Translations under genes and position numbers: made by a program
Source: DASTBU01 sp035711845
GTDB taxonomy: Bacteria > Acidobacteriota > Vicinamibacteria > Vicinamibacterales > 2-12-FULL-66-21
Length of the DNA stretch: 64,000 bases
Reading direction: 5' to 3'
Assembly: GCA_035711845.1 (NCBI GenBank)
Contig: DASTBU010000166.1
Location: 1 to 64,000 of the forward strand
Notes under the pieces: generated by a model
What the model saw: only the letters and a program-made list of their open reading frames with translations
The model's database searches: none
Told to the model about the DNA's origin: nothing
Part shown: one piece after another, positions 8,925 to 18,941 of the stretch
Position numbering within the stretch: the first letter of the stretch is position 1
Layout: every line of letters starts with the position of its first letter

Positions 8925-10205
8925 GTGCTCGCGCCACCGGCCACTGTCATGACCAACATCATTCGACTGCTCGGCGGTCTCGTCTTCCTCGGCCTCGGAG
9001 CGCTCACCATGGTTCCGGCGCCGACACCGCTTCTCTGGAAGGCGGCCATGGCGGCAACGGAGTGGGGATACTGGGTGGCAATCGCCGCCCTCCTTCCGAT
9101 GATCCCCACCCGCGATCAAACGAAGGTCGGCAAACTTGGCGGATTGCTGAGCCTCGGCGCGATCGCCCTGTTCATCATGCCCGTCGTCCGCGCATCCGAG
9201 ATGAGTCGGAACCTGCCGAAGGAGTTCGACGCCCGGTTCGGGTCGGAGAAGCGCATCCGCGCGCACATGTCCGAGGAGCCCCGCGAGGAACCGTTGGTCA
9301 TCCCCGAACTGCTGCGCCCGCTGTCCCTGCCTGCGATCCGGTTCCAAGAACGCGTGTTCAGCACCCAAGACGACGAGAAGCTCACCCTGGACGTGTACCG
9401 GCCGGCATACGAGCACGGCCCGCTGCCAGGCTTGATCGTCGTGCACGGCGGCGCGCTCCAGGGCAGCAGCAACGCCGAGTTCGTCGCGCTCAACGCTTAT
9501 CTCGCGGGTCGCGACTTCGTTGTCGTCGCCATCAACTATCGGATCGCGTCCAAGTGGCCGTTTCCGGCAGGGCGAGACGACGTCCTGGCGGCGATCGCGT
9601 ATCTGAAGGTGTACGGACCTCAGTTCGGGCTGGATCCGTCGCGCCTTGCGTTGCTGGGACGTTCGGCCGGCGGCCAGTTGGCGCTCCTTGCCGCCTACAC
9701 GGCCGGCGACCCCTCGATTCGAGGGGTAATCTCAATCTACGGCCCGACCGATCTCCAGTTCTGGTACGAACATCCGGCGCCCTCGGCGCTGTTCGACACA
9801 CGCGGGGTGCTCGACGCCTATCTGGGCGGGACGCCGTCGAGTGCCTCGGAGGCGTACTTCGCGGCCTCCCCCATCAACTTCGTCAACGCCTCGACGCCGC
9901 CGACCCTGCTCATTCACGGGATGCAGGATGCCCTGGTTCCCCCCGACGAGAGCGCACGGCTCGCCGGTCGGCTGGAGGAAGCGGGCGTCAAGCACATGTT
10001 CGTTCGTCTTCCCTGGGCCACTCATGGATGTGACAAGAGCTTTGGAGGGCCCTGCGGCCAGATTGCGACGTATGCCGTCGAGCGGTTCCTCGACGGCGTC
10101 ATGATCGGGCCGGCGCCCGAATCGAAATCTCCGTCGAAGCGGAAGCCGAAGGCCTCCGGGACGAAGGTCGCCGTCGTCAAAGCCGGCGGCAAGATCGCAG
10201 GCTAG
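8925..10205 (+). CDS. Alpha/beta hydrolase (BD-FAE/HSL type) with N-terminal membrane helices
   Basis: About 426 residues. The first 100 contain two or three hydrophobic segments (LLGGLVFLGLGALTMV, WVAIAALLPMI, LLSLGAIALFIM). An esterase domain follows: oxyanion region VVHGGALQG, nucleophile LLGRSAGGQLALLA, acid HGMQDALVPPDE and histidine WATHGCD, in the correct order. It probably hydrolyses a carboxylic ester at the membrane; the substrate is not predictable. A GTG at 8925 has GAGGCGGA upstream; an ATG at 8949 (MTNIIRLLGG) is possible but has no Shine-Dalgarno. The C-terminal 25 residues are lysine-rich. Its stop is five bases from the stop of the convergent propeller gene. Confidence 0.85.
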   Translation: MLAPPATVMTNIIRLLGGLVFLGLGALTMVPAPTPLLWKAAMAATEWGYWVAIAALLPMIPTRDQTKVGKLGGLLSLGAIALFIMPVVRASEMSRNLPKEFDARFGSEKRIRAHMSEEPREEPLVIPELLRPLSLPAIRFQERVFSTQDDEKLTLDVYRPAYEHGPLPGLIVVHGGALQGSSNAEFVALNAYLAGRDFVVVAINYRIASKWPFPAGRDDVLAAIAYLKVYGPQFGLDPSRLALLGRSAGGQLALLAAYTAGDPSIRGVISIYGPTDLQFWYEHPAPSALFDTRGVLDAYLGGTPSSASEAYFAASPINFVNASTPPTLLIHGMQDALVPPDESARLAGRLEEAGVKHMFVRLPWATHGCDKSFGGPCGQIATYAVERFLDGVMIGPAPESKSPSKRKPKASGTKVAVVKAGGKIAG

Positions 10206-10209
10206 TCAT

Positions 10210-13200
10210 TTACCCGATCCTGACAGCCGGCAGCCCCGCCTGTTCGAGCTTCGCGTTCAACGCGGGCAGCTCCACCGTCCTGAGCGTTCGCCATCGTGCC
10301 ATCACGCGGGCGGCTGCGGCCTGGGCGGCCGCGATGGCATTCTCGGCGTTGCGGGTTGGGGCGACGTCGGCTGCCTGAAGCGAGTTCATCAGTGCGCCGA
10401 GCGAGGCTGGTCCGCTGATCACGCCCCACAGCGTCTCGGCGGCGATCTGCGCGCCGCTGGCTGCGCGCCCTCGGCCGGCAGGCAGCGCGGCGCCACGGCC
10501 GCCCCGTCCACGTCCACCCCCCTCATCAGGCTGAACGCCGTGGAGCGCCTCCGCACGTTTGGCAAACGCCATCAGTTCGGCCGCGAGCGGACCCTCGGCT
10601 TTGGGAGCGATCGCGGCGATCTGCTCGCGAACCCGCGCCAGCCTCATCGCCGCCTCCTCCGCCTCGCGAGCCCCGAAGTACATGGCGTGCGTCAGATCGT
10701 AGACGCGCCGCATCACCGGCGCTGGCGTCTTGACTCGCGGATCCTGCTTGACGGTAATCGGCTGCGTATAGCTCCGTCCGTCCACGGTGAGCTTCACCGT
10801 GTAGGTTCCGGGATTCACCCACGGCGTCGAAGGCAGCGGCGCGGTGTTATAGGGAACAGCCTGAATGGGCAGACCGCCGCGTCCACCGCCAGCCGTTGCC
10901 GGCAGTGCCTGGTAGTGGACGTCCCAGATGAAGCGGTGCATGCCGGGCTCGACAGAGAGCGATTGAGGGTGCCGGTACCAATAGAGCGGCACCGGCGCGT
11001 TCGCCGCCTCGGGAATCGGCGTGACCGGATCGCTGCTCGAATAGCGCCGCAGCACGCGGTTGTCCTGCTCGAGGATCTCCAGCACGACCGGGCCGGATGC
11101 CCGGCTCTCGAGGTAGTAATCGATCGGCACGCCGTCGGGTGGATTCGGGCCGGTCGGCTCCTCGACGGGCCAGGGCATATCGACGCTGGTGTTCCAGCGG
11201 ACGCGCCATGCCACCGTGGGTTTGAAGAGGATCGCGTCCTGCGCGGCGGAAGCCGCATCGATCTGACGCAGCGGCGTGATGTCGTCCAGAATCCAGAAGC
11301 CGCGCCCGTGCGCGGCAGCCACGAGGTCATCGTCTTTGACGATTAGATCACGCACCGACGATACCGCCATATTCAAGCGCAGAGACTGCCAGTGCGCGCC
11401 GTCGTCGAATGACACGTACACGGCGCGCTCGGTGCCGGCAAAGAGCAGCCCCTTTCTGTGCGGATCTTCCCGGACGGCGTTGACGGTTTCGCCGTCAGGA
11501 ATGCCGGTGACGATCTCGGTCCACGTCTTGCCGCCGTCGTGCGTGCGGTAGATGTGCGGGCGCAGATCGTCGAGGCGCAGCGTATTGATTGCTGCGTAGG
11601 CACTGAGCGGGCTGAACCGTCCCGCGTCGATCAACGACACTTTCGCCCACGGGCCGACGCCGGGCGGCGTGATGTCCTGCCAGGTCTGTCCGCCGTCGGC
11701 CGTGACGTGGATCAACCCGTCGTCGGTGCCCACCCAGATCCGGCTGACGTCCTGATAGGACGGCGCAACGGTGTAGATGACGCCGCGCTGCGAGGGCTGC
11801 GCGCTCGGTTGATCCAGATACTTCCCCACGCTTTTCGGCGTCGTCCACGTCGCACGTGTGAGGTCGGGGCTGATCTGCTTCCACGTCGTTCCGCCGTCGG
11901 TCGTCTTCCAGAGATGGTTGTTTGCAAAGAACAGTACCCGCTTGTCGACCTCGGAAAAGACGACCGGCATCGTACGAACCGTCCGGAAGCTTCCCTGCGC
12001 GCCGGGTGCGCCGCCGCGCCCGCCCACCGGGCCGAAGACCGACACCTGGCCCGTTCGGCGGTCGAATCGCGTGACGTTGCGGCCGCCGTACACGATGTCG
12101 GGGTCGAGCGGATCGGGTGCGACGTAGCCGTACTCATCGACGCCGACGGGCAGCCAGTCGCGCACCGAGATCGCGCCGTAGTTGCCGCGGCTCGCGATGC
12201 ACACCGAGCCGCTTTCCTGCTGGCCGCTGCACACGCGGTAGGGGAACGCGTTGTCGGCGCTGACGTGGTACAGCTGTGCGGTCGGCTGGTTGTACCAGGA
12301 GCTCCACGATGCCCCGCCATTCAGGGTCACCACCGCACCCTGGTCGGCCGCCAACAGCATGATGTCGGGATTCTGGGGGTTGATCCAGCCGTTCTGATAG
12401 TCCTCGCCGCCGGGCGCGCCCTTGAACGGCGCCCAGGTGCGGCCACCGTCAATCGACTTCCACGAGACCGTGCCTGCTATGATGACCTCGTCGGGGTTCG
12501 TGGGATGCGGGAGAGGGATCGGCAGATCGCCGCCGCCAATCCGGCCCGCAGGCCGATTGTCGGTGCTGATCTGCGTCCAGCGCTCACCGGCATCGTCGCT
12601 GCGATAGATGCCGCTCGCGCCGCGGGCGCTCCCGCTCCCCGCCTCTGTGCTTCCTGCGACCAACGCGTAGATCCGCGACGGGTTCGACCGTGCGATCGCC
12701 AGGTTTGCCTGGACCACGAAGGGCAGCCCCGTTGTGAGCTTCCGCCAGGTCGAGCCGCCATCTGTCGACTTGAAGATGCCGCCGTTCGTGCCGGCCCACA
12801 CCGCGTTCTCCCACGGCCCCTGGCGCTCTTCCCACATCGTCGCATAGACAACCTGCGGGTTCGCCGGATCGATGTCCACGTCGTTGCCGCCCGTGTTCTC
12901 GTCGATGTACAAGACCCTCTCGAACGTGCGCCCGCCGTCGCTCGAGCGATAGATCCCACGCTCCTCGTTCGGTCCATACGGATGTCCGAGCGCCGCAACG
13001 AACAGGCGGCTCGCGTCGCGCGGGTCGACCGCCAGTGCAGGAATCTGCTGCGCGTCGCGCAGGCCGAGATGCGTCCACGATCGACCGGCATCGGTCGACT
13101 TGTACACGCCGTCCCCGGTCGACAGATCCGGCCGGTGCAGCCCCTCGCCGCTCCCGACATAGACTGTGTTCGGGTCGGACGGCGCCACCTCGATGGCGCC

Positions 13201-13485
13201 GATCGATCCTGTCGGCTGGTCATCGAAGATCGGTTCCCACGTGCGTCCCGCATCGGTCGTTTTCCAGACGCCGCCGTTGCACACACCCATATAGAACGTG
13301 TACGGATGGCTCGGGTGCCCTGCGGCGGCGCGAGTGCGACTGGCCCGGAATGGACCGATGCTGCGCCATCTCATCTCGGCAAACAGCTCGCGGCTGACGG
13401 CTGCGGGTTGCTGGGTATCCGGCGCCGGACGAAACGATCCCAGCGCGAGGGCAACGAGGACGATGGCAGAAGCGGCTGCGCGCAT
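10210..13485 (-). CDS. Secreted Asp-box (BNR/VPS10-like) propeller protein
   Basis: 1091 residues with an N-terminal signal peptide (MRAAASAIVLVALALGSF). Many Asp-box repeats of the form TTDAGRTW, STDAGRSW, SSDGGRTF and TADGGQTW are spread over about the first 700 residues, which predicts one or two large beta-propellers like those in sortilin/VPS10-type and sialidase-type bacterial proteins. A C-terminal region with FlgD-like beta structure (TYTVKLTVDGRSYTQPI) and a glycine-rich, helical tail follows. No sialidase catalytic residues are evident, so a binding or scaffold role outside the cell is more likely than glycosidase activity. The ATG at 13485 has GGAGGG upstream. It is divergent from the AsmA-like gene, 89 bp away. 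Confidence 0.85.
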   Translation of the reverse strand: MRAAASAIVLVALALGSFRPAPDTQQPAAVSRELFAEMRWRSIGPFRASRTRAAAGHPSHPYTFYMGVCNGGVWKTTDAGRTWEPIFDDQPTGSIGAIEVAPSDPNTVYVGSGEGLHRPDLSTGDGVYKSTDAGRSWTHLGLRDAQQIPALAVDPRDASRLFVAALGHPYGPNEERGIYRSSDGGRTFERVLYIDENTGGNDVDIDPANPQVVYATMWEERQGPWENAVWAGTNGGIFKSTDGGSTWRKLTTGLPFVVQANLAIARSNPSRIYALVAGSTEAGSGSARGASGIYRSDDAGERWTQISTDNRPAGRIGGGDLPIPLPHPTNPDEVIIAGTVSWKSIDGGRTWAPFKGAPGGEDYQNGWINPQNPDIMLLAADQGAVVTLNGGASWSSWYNQPTAQLYHVSADNAFPYRVCSGQQESGSVCIASRGNYGAISVRDWLPVGVDEYGYVAPDPLDPDIVYGGRNVTRFDRRTGQVSVFGPVGGRGGAPGAQGSFRTVRTMPVVFSEVDKRVLFFANNHLWKTTDGGTTWKQISPDLTRATWTTPKSVGKYLDQPSAQPSQRGVIYTVAPSYQDVSRIWVGTDDGLIHVTADGGQTWQDITPPGVGPWAKVSLIDAGRFSPLSAYAAINTLRLDDLRPHIYRTHDGGKTWTEIVTGIPDGETVNAVREDPHRKGLLFAGTERAVYVSFDDGAHWQSLRLNMAVSSVRDLIVKDDDLVAAAHGRGFWILDDITPLRQIDAASAAQDAILFKPTVAWRVRWNTSVDMPWPVEEPTGPNPPDGVPIDYYLESRASGPVVLEILEQDNRVLRRYSSSDPVTPIPEAANAPVPLYWYRHPQSLSVEPGMHRFIWDVHYQALPATAGGGRGGLPIQAVPYNTAPLPSTPWVNPGTYTVKLTVDGRSYTQPITVKQDPRVKTPAPVMRRVYDLTHAMYFGAREAEEAAMRLARVREQIAAIAPKAEGPLAAELMAFAKRAEALHGVQPDEGGGRGRGGRGAALPAGRGRAASGAQIAAETLWGVISGPASLGALMNSLQAADVAPTRNAENAIAAAQAAAARVMARWRTLRTVELPALNAKLEQAGLPAVRIG

Positions 13486-13574
13486 GCGAACCCTCCGAGG
13501 TTCAAGGAAGGATGGCGGGAGTATAGCGCCGATGTGTGACATGCCGAGCGCAGGACCCGCCCGGACAGGCAACC

Positions 13575-15086
13575 ATGATCAAGAAGATTGTGCTCGTCGT
13601 CATCGCGGTTCTGGCCGTCGGCGCCCTGGCGCTGGTGCTCTACGCGCGCAGCATGCTGGCTTCCGACAACGTGCGCGCCACGTTGGAGCAGCGCCTCACC
13701 GCGCAAATCGGCGAGCCCGTCAAGATCGCGTCCGCGAGCGCACGGATCTATCCCCGGGTGGCGCTCGACCTCGGGAATGTCACGGTCGGCGACCCGCCGG
13801 AGGTCTCGGTCGAGCGCGTTTCGATCAGTACCGGCCTGCGCGGGCTGTTCAGCCGCCGGGTCGAGGATGCCGAAGTGACGCTCTCGGGCGGGCGCGTAAT
13901 GCTGCCAGCCGCGCTGGCGCTGACCACGATCGGCGACGCGCGGTCGGAGGATGGGGAGAATGGCGCCCCGGGGCTCACCGTCGACTCGGTCCGGGCGATC
14001 GCCCTGCGCGATGTGGAGGTTATGGCCGGCTCCTCGTCCGTGCGCGTCGATTCGGACTCGGCGCTCGAGGGAGGTCGGCTCACCATCTCGCGCCTGACGG
14101 TGGAATCTCCCCGCACCCGTTTCGAGGCGTCGGGAACGGTCACGACGGCCACCCGGCACGGCAGGTTCGACGTCGTTGCCGACTCGCTCGATATCGACGA
14201 ACTGCTGACGATTGCCGCGGGACTCACATCCGGAGACAGCGACGGACGTTCGGCGCCGGTGAAGCCGATGCGGCTGGAGCTCGAGGTTGCAGCGAAGGCG
14301 GGCCGGTTCGCCGGCTACGACTTCTCGGACTGCAAGGCCAGCCTGAACGCTACGCCCGGTCGCGTCAACATGCCCGCGCTTGCCTTCCAGATCTTCGGCG
14401 GGAGCTTCGCCGGGTCGCTCGACGCAGACACATCCGCCGCTAGGCCGAAGCTTCGGCTTCGGGGGAAGGCGGATGCCATGGACGTATCGCGCCTTGCTGC
14501 AACGGCCGGCCGGCCCGGAAGCATCACCGGCAGGCTCGCCGCCACGATTGATCTGGCCGCCGGGGGTGCGGATGCGAGCGCTCTCGTGCGGAGTACGATG
14601 GGCACGGCCGATGCCGTCGTCACCAACGGAGTGATTCCCGGTCTCGAAATGGTGCGGGCAATCGTGCTCGCCTTCGGCAAGCCCTCCGGCGCGCCGCCAC
14701 CCGGCTCGGGGTCCGCGTTCTCCCGCCTCGCAGGACATTTCACCGTCCAGAATGGGGTCCTGCGCTCGAACAACGTCACATTCGCGTCGAGGGACTTCGA
14801 CATGGGCGGACGGGCATCGCTCGCGGTGCCGAACGGCGCTGTCGATGCACACGTGGACGTCGTGCTGTCCAGGGAGCTGACGGCGCAAGCCGGCACAGAC
14901 TTGCGCCGATACGCGGCGAGCGACGGCCGCGTGATCGTCCCGGCGCAAATCTCCGGCACCCTCAACCAGCCGACGGTTACGGTCGATGTCGCCGCCGCCA
15001 TGCGGCGCGCGCTCGAAAACGAGCTGAAGCGACGCACGCGGGGGTGGCTCGACGATTTGATCAAACGGAAGAAGGGCGGCGGATAG
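13575..15086 (+). CDS. AsmA-like envelope protein
   Basis: 503 residues. A single N-terminal membrane helix (KIVLVVIAVLAVGALALVLY) is followed by a long beta-rich region with the AsmA pattern: LEQRLTAQIGEPVKIASAS near the start, repeated GRV.. strands, and a C-terminal segment in which DLRRYAASDGRVIVPAQISG and TLNQPTVTVDVAAAM match AsmA_2-type endings. Family members span the periplasm and influence outer-membrane lipid or protein assembly, so the same broad role is inferred here. The ATG at 13575 is taken because the hydrophobic helix begins there; the ribosome binding site is weak. The ABC exporter genes follow after about 100 bp on the same strand. Confidence 0.8.
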   Translation: MIKKIVLVVIAVLAVGALALVLYARSMLASDNVRATLEQRLTAQIGEPVKIASASARIYPRVALDLGNVTVGDPPEVSVERVSISTGLRGLFSRRVEDAEVTLSGGRVMLPAALALTTIGDARSEDGENGAPGLTVDSVRAIALRDVEVMAGSSSVRVDSDSALEGGRLTISRLTVESPRTRFEASGTVTTATRHGRFDVVADSLDIDELLTIAAGLTSGDSDGRSAPVKPMRLELEVAAKAGRFAGYDFSDCKASLNATPGRVNMPALAFQIFGGSFAGSLDADTSAARPKLRLRGKADAMDVSRLAATAGRPGSITGRLAATIDLAAGGADASALVRSTMGTADAVVTNGVIPGLEMVRAIVLAFGKPSGAPPPGSGSAFSRLAGHFTVQNGVLRSNNVTFASRDFDMGGRASLAVPNGAVDAHVDVVLSRELTAQAGTDLRRYAASDGRVIVPAQISGTLNQPTVTVDVAAAMRRALENELKRRTRGWLDDLIKRKKGGG

Positions 15087-15188
15087 GGCGCCCCAGCACG
15101 CGTGACGATTGTCACCCTCCACACCTGACGCCGAACACTACCGCCCGGGCTACGTCCGCACCACAATCTCACCTGACAAGGAGGCTTG

Positions 15189-16124
15189 ATGATCGCGGAA
15201 CTCCGGGGGGTCACCAAGAAGTACGGTCGGGTCACAGCGCTGAACGACGTCACGCTGGGTCTCGAATCGGGGCGCGTGACGGCCGTGCTCGGGCCGAACG
15301 GTGCGGGCAAGACGAGTGCCGTCAAGTTGCTGCTCGGTCTGACGCGTCCGACGAGGGGACGGGCCACGATCTTCGAACAGGATCCTCGCGAGCCCGGCGC
15401 GCGCCGGCGCACGGGCGTCATGCTCCAGGTTTCGAAGGTGCCCGAAACGTTGACCGTCCGGGAACACCTCGACTTGTTCTGCAGCTACTACCCCGCGCCG
15501 ATGTCGGTGGACGCGGCGCTGGCGGCAGCTGACCTCACGAGCGTCGCCGACCGGCGCTACGGGCTGCTCTCGGGCGGACAGCGACAGCGCGCCCAGTTCG
15601 CGTTCGCCATCTGCGGCAACCCGGATCTGCTCTTCCTCGACGAGCCGACGGTCGGGTTGGACGTCGAGTCGCGACGCAGCTTCTGGCATCAGATCAGGGC
15701 CCTCGCCTCACGCGGCCGTTCCATCGTCCTCACCACCCACTACCTCGAGGAAGCCGACGCGCTTGCGGACCGCATCGTCATGCTCAGCGGCGGCACGATC
15801 GTGGCCGACGGATCGCCGCACCAGATCAAATCGCGTGTGGCATCACGACGGATACGGTGCACGACGTCGCTGTCGAATACGGAGATCCGGGACGTGGCCT
15901 CCGTGCAGTCGGCGCGTCAGGATGGCGCGGCGGTCGAGATCTTCACGAGCGACGCCGAACGCGTCGTGCGCGAGCTGCTGGCTCGCGATCCCGGGCTGTC
16001 GGGCCTCGAGGTCACCGGTGCGGGGCTCGAAGAGGCCTTCCTGACGTTGACGTCCGTCGGCGCCGCCCTCAGCCTCGGTGGCCTCGACCGACGAACGGTG
16101 GCTGCAGCGGGAGGTGCGAGATGA
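15189..16124 (+). CDS. ABC-2 type exporter, ATP-binding subunit
   Basis: 311 residues with all ATPase motifs: Walker A GPNGAGKT, signature LSGGQRQR, Walker B LLFLDEPTVGLD and H-loop TTHYLEEAD. The arrangement and the C-terminal extension of about 90 residues fit DrrA/CcmA-like subunits that drive ABC-2 exporters for drugs, lipids or polysaccharides. AAGGAGG five bases before the ATG at 15189 sets the start. The stop overlaps the start of the permease gene in an ATGA, so the two are translationally coupled. The substrate cannot be deduced. Confidence 0.92.
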   Translation: MIAELRGVTKKYGRVTALNDVTLGLESGRVTAVLGPNGAGKTSAVKLLLGLTRPTRGRATIFEQDPREPGARRRTGVMLQVSKVPETLTVREHLDLFCSYYPAPMSVDAALAAADLTSVADRRYGLLSGGQRQRAQFAFAICGNPDLLFLDEPTVGLDVESRRSFWHQIRALASRGRSIVLTTHYLEEADALADRIVMLSGGTIVADGSPHQIKSRVASRRIRCTTSLSNTEIRDVASVQSARQDGAAVEIFTSDAERVVRELLARDPGLSGLEVTGAGLEEAFLTLTSVGAALSLGGLDRRTVAAAGGAR

Positions 16125-16909
16125 ACGGTTCGGCTGTCCCCGTGGAGTGGTCGACGAGGCGTGCATACGTGCTCGAGGCGAAGTACGAGCTGCTCAAACT
16201 GGTGCGAATGCCGGTGTATGCGATTCCGTCCATCGCCTTCCCGGTCATGTTCTACGCGCTCTTCGGGCTGGTGTTCGGCGGACGCAGCGCGGGCAGCGTC
16301 TCGATGTCCACGTATCTCATCGCCACCTACGGTGCCTTCGGCGTGATCGGCGCGGCGCTGTTCGGGTTCGGCGTGGGTGTCGCCGTCGAGCGCGGCCAGG
16401 GATGGATGCTGTTGAAGCGCGCCACGCCGATGCCGCCACTCGCGTTCTTTACAGGAAAGCTGTTCGTCTGCACGCTGTTCTCCGCCGCTATCGTCCTGCT
16501 GCTGATGGCACTGGGAATCCTGGCGGGCGGCGTGCGCCTTCCGGTCTCGACACTGCTGGCGCTCGGCGGAACCCTGATCCTCGGAGCGATTCCCTTCTGC
16601 GCGCTGGGGCTCGCCGCGGGATATCTGACGGGCCCGAACTCCGCGCCGGCCATTGTCAACCTCCTATACCTGCCGATGGCGTTCGCTTCGGGCCTGTGGA
16701 TACCGATGGAAGCGCTGCCCGCCTTCATCAAGAGCATCGCCCCGTTTCTGCCCGCTTACCATCTGGCCCAACTCGCGCTGCGAACCATCGGCGCCGGCAT
16801 GGGGGCGCCGGTCTGGAGTCACGTTGTCGCCCTGGCCGGATTCACGCTCCTCGGACTGACGGTCGGGATCTGGGGATATCACAGGGACGAAGACGGGACG
16901 TGGGGGTAG
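16121..16909 (+). CDS. ABC-2 type exporter, permease subunit
   Basis: 262 residues with about six hydrophobic segments (for example YAIPSIAFPVMFYALFGLVF, GAFGVIGAALFGFGVGVAV and a C-terminal WSHVVALAGFTLLGLTVGIW) and the ABC-2 permease loop FASGLWIPMEALP. It starts at the ATGA overlap with the ATPase gene. The pair makes a complete two-gene exporter in the inner membrane. Confidence 0.9.
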   Translation: MNGSAVPVEWSTRRAYVLEAKYELLKLVRMPVYAIPSIAFPVMFYALFGLVFGGRSAGSVSMSTYLIATYGAFGVIGAALFGFGVGVAVERGQGWMLLKRATPMPPLAFFTGKLFVCTLFSAAIVLLLMALGILAGGVRLPVSTLLALGGTLILGAIPFCALGLAAGYLTGPNSAPAIVNLLYLPMAFASGLWIPMEALPAFIKSIAPFLPAYHLAQLALRTIGAGMGAPVWSHVVALAGFTLLGLTVGIWGYHRDEDGTWG

Positions 16910-16978
16910 GTCGGCCCGTAGTCGCAGTTCGGTCGGCGGCGGTCGACAGTCGGGCGTTGAGAGTTGGGAGTCAGGCCT

Positions 16979-18790
16979 ATGAACAAGTTGTCAATCGGGT
17001 TCGTGCTCGGGGGCATCATGATTGGCGCGGGCATCGTGGGGTCGCGGGCAGGGGACGCGCGGCCCGCGGCGGCCGGCGATGGGAGCTTCGCGATCCGGAA
17101 CGTACGCGTGTTCGATGGAGCGCGCACCATTCCCCGCACGAACGTCGTGGTCCGCGAGGGCTCGATTGCCAGCATCGGCGAGTCGCTGCCGTCGGGGATC
17201 GAGACGATCGACGGCGAGGGGCAGACGCTGCTTCCCGGGTTGATCGATGCGCACACGCACGCATTCGGCGATGCGCTGGCGCGCGCGCTCGTGTTCGGGG
17301 TGACGACCGAGCTGGACATGTTCACCGAGCACCGGCTCGCCGGCGCGATGCGGCGCGAACAGCGGGAAGCCGGTGGCGCTCTGCAGCGAGCGGACCTCTT
17401 GTCCGCGGGCACGCTCATCACCGCTCCCGGCGGACACGGCACCGAGTATGGCCTCCAGATCCCCACGCTCACCCGGCCCGAGGAGGCGCTGGCCTTCGTG
17501 GATGCCAGGATTGCCGAAGGATCCGACTATCTCAAGATTGTGTATGACGATGGCGCGACGTTCGGGAAGCAGATTCCAACGGTGAGCCGGGACGTGATGG
17601 GGGCTGCAATCCGAGCGGCCAGGAGCCGCGACAAGCTCGCGGTGGTCCACATCTCGGCGCGGCGCGCGGCAGACGAAGCGATTGCAGCTGGAGCGAGCGG
17701 ATTGATTCACCTGTTCGCCGACGAGCCGCCCGATCCGGCGTTCGGGCGCCGCGTCAAGAATGCGGGGGCCTTCGTCACACCCACGCTGACGGTCATCGCG
17801 AGCACGACAGGGGTGCCGGGGAGCGGACCCTTGCTCGACGATGCGAATCTCACCCCATTCATGACCGCCGCCGAGCGTGCGGCACTGGCCGCGAGTTTCC
17901 CGAAACGCCCCGGCTCGACGAGCAATCTGGATCATGCCTTTGCCGCGGTCCGGCTGCTTCGCGACGCCGGCGTTCCGCTGCTGGCAGGGACCGACGCGCC
18001 GAATCCAGGCACGGCGCACGGCGCCAGCATCCATCGCGAGCTGGAGCTGCTGGTGCAGGCGGGCCTGTCGCCCGAAGCAGCGCTGGCGGCTTCGACGTCT
18101 GCTCCGGCTCGTGCGTTCGGCCTCGCGGACCGCGGCCGGATCGCGCCCGGCCTGCGCGCCGACCTGCTGCTCGTCTCGGGCGATCCCACCCGCGACATCA
18201 AGGCCACGCGGAAGATCGTGTCGATCTGGAAGCGCGGCACGCGCCTCGACCGCCGCACGGCACCCGAGGGTCCCTCCACGCCTGACGCCGCAACCTCCTC
18301 GGGAATGATCAGCGGGTTCAACGACAAGGAGGCCAGCGCCGAGTTCGGCGTGGGCTGGCAGATATCCACCGACACGCGCATGGGCGGCAAGTCAGAGGGC
18401 ACGATGAAGATCGTTGCCCCTGGTGCTCAGGGAACGCCAGGCGCGCTCGAGGCGACCGGAGAGCTCCGCGCCGGGGCGCCCTTCCCATGGGCCGGCCCGA
18501 TGTTCTTTCCCGGTGCGTCGCCGATGGCGCCGGTGAACCTCTCGCGGTTCAGGGAGATCGCTTTCTGGGTGCGCGGCGACGGCGCCGAGTATCAGCTCAT
18601 GGTATTCGCGACCCGGCTCGGTAACATTCCCGCGACTTATGCGTTCAGGGCCGGGACGGAGTGGACCGAGGTCGTCGTGCCCTTCAAGGCGCTGTCGGAC
18701 CTCGATGGCTCCGATATCAGAGGGGTGCTCTTCTCGGCGGGAAGCCCCGGGCCGTTCCGGTTCGCGATCGATGAGGTCCGCTTCCGGTAG
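16979..18790 (+). CDS. Amidohydrolase with C-terminal CIA30-like domain
   Basis: 603 residues: signal peptide or anchor (SIGFVLGGIMIGAGIVGS), then an amidohydrolase barrel (metal-binding HTH in LIDAHTHAFGD, conserved VFGVTTELDMF, later His in VVHISARR and LIHLFADE, and Asp in LAGTDAPNPG), then from about residue 440 a CIA30/galactose-binding-like beta domain (FNDKEASAEFGVGWQISTD to the FRFAIDEVRFR end). It is probably a periplasmic metal-dependent hydrolase of an imidazolonepropionase-like subgroup. GGGAG lies eight bases before the ATG. The last 88 bp of this gene are duplicated at 29326-29414, next to a breakpoint repeat. Confidence 0.88.
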   Translation: MNKLSIGFVLGGIMIGAGIVGSRAGDARPAAAGDGSFAIRNVRVFDGARTIPRTNVVVREGSIASIGESLPSGIETIDGEGQTLLPGLIDAHTHAFGDALARALVFGVTTELDMFTEHRLAGAMRREQREAGGALQRADLLSAGTLITAPGGHGTEYGLQIPTLTRPEEALAFVDARIAEGSDYLKIVYDDGATFGKQIPTVSRDVMGAAIRAARSRDKLAVVHISARRAADEAIAAGASGLIHLFADEPPDPAFGRRVKNAGAFVTPTLTVIASTTGVPGSGPLLDDANLTPFMTAAERAALAASFPKRPGSTSNLDHAFAAVRLLRDAGVPLLAGTDAPNPGTAHGASIHRELELLVQAGLSPEAALAASTSAPARAFGLADRGRIAPGLRADLLLVSGDPTRDIKATRKIVSIWKRGTRLDRRTAPEGPSTPDAATSSGMISGFNDKEASAEFGVGWQISTDTRMGGKSEGTMKIVAPGAQGTPGALEATGELRAGAPFPWAGPMFFPGASPMAPVNLSRFREIAFWVRGDGAEYQLMVFATRLGNIPATYAFRAGTEWTEVVVPFKALSDLDGSDIRGVLFSAGSPGPFRFAIDEVRFR

Positions 18791-18941
18791 TACACCGGGG
18801 GCGTCGCCCCGTCCGCCTTCGCCGAGGCTCAGCGCTCCCAAGACGAATCTGCTCAAGATCGCCATCTCTACCTCATTGACCGCTATTTCGGTGCCTTCGC
18901 CTGTCTGTATTTCCGCGCCGAGATGTCATTGTCGACCTCAA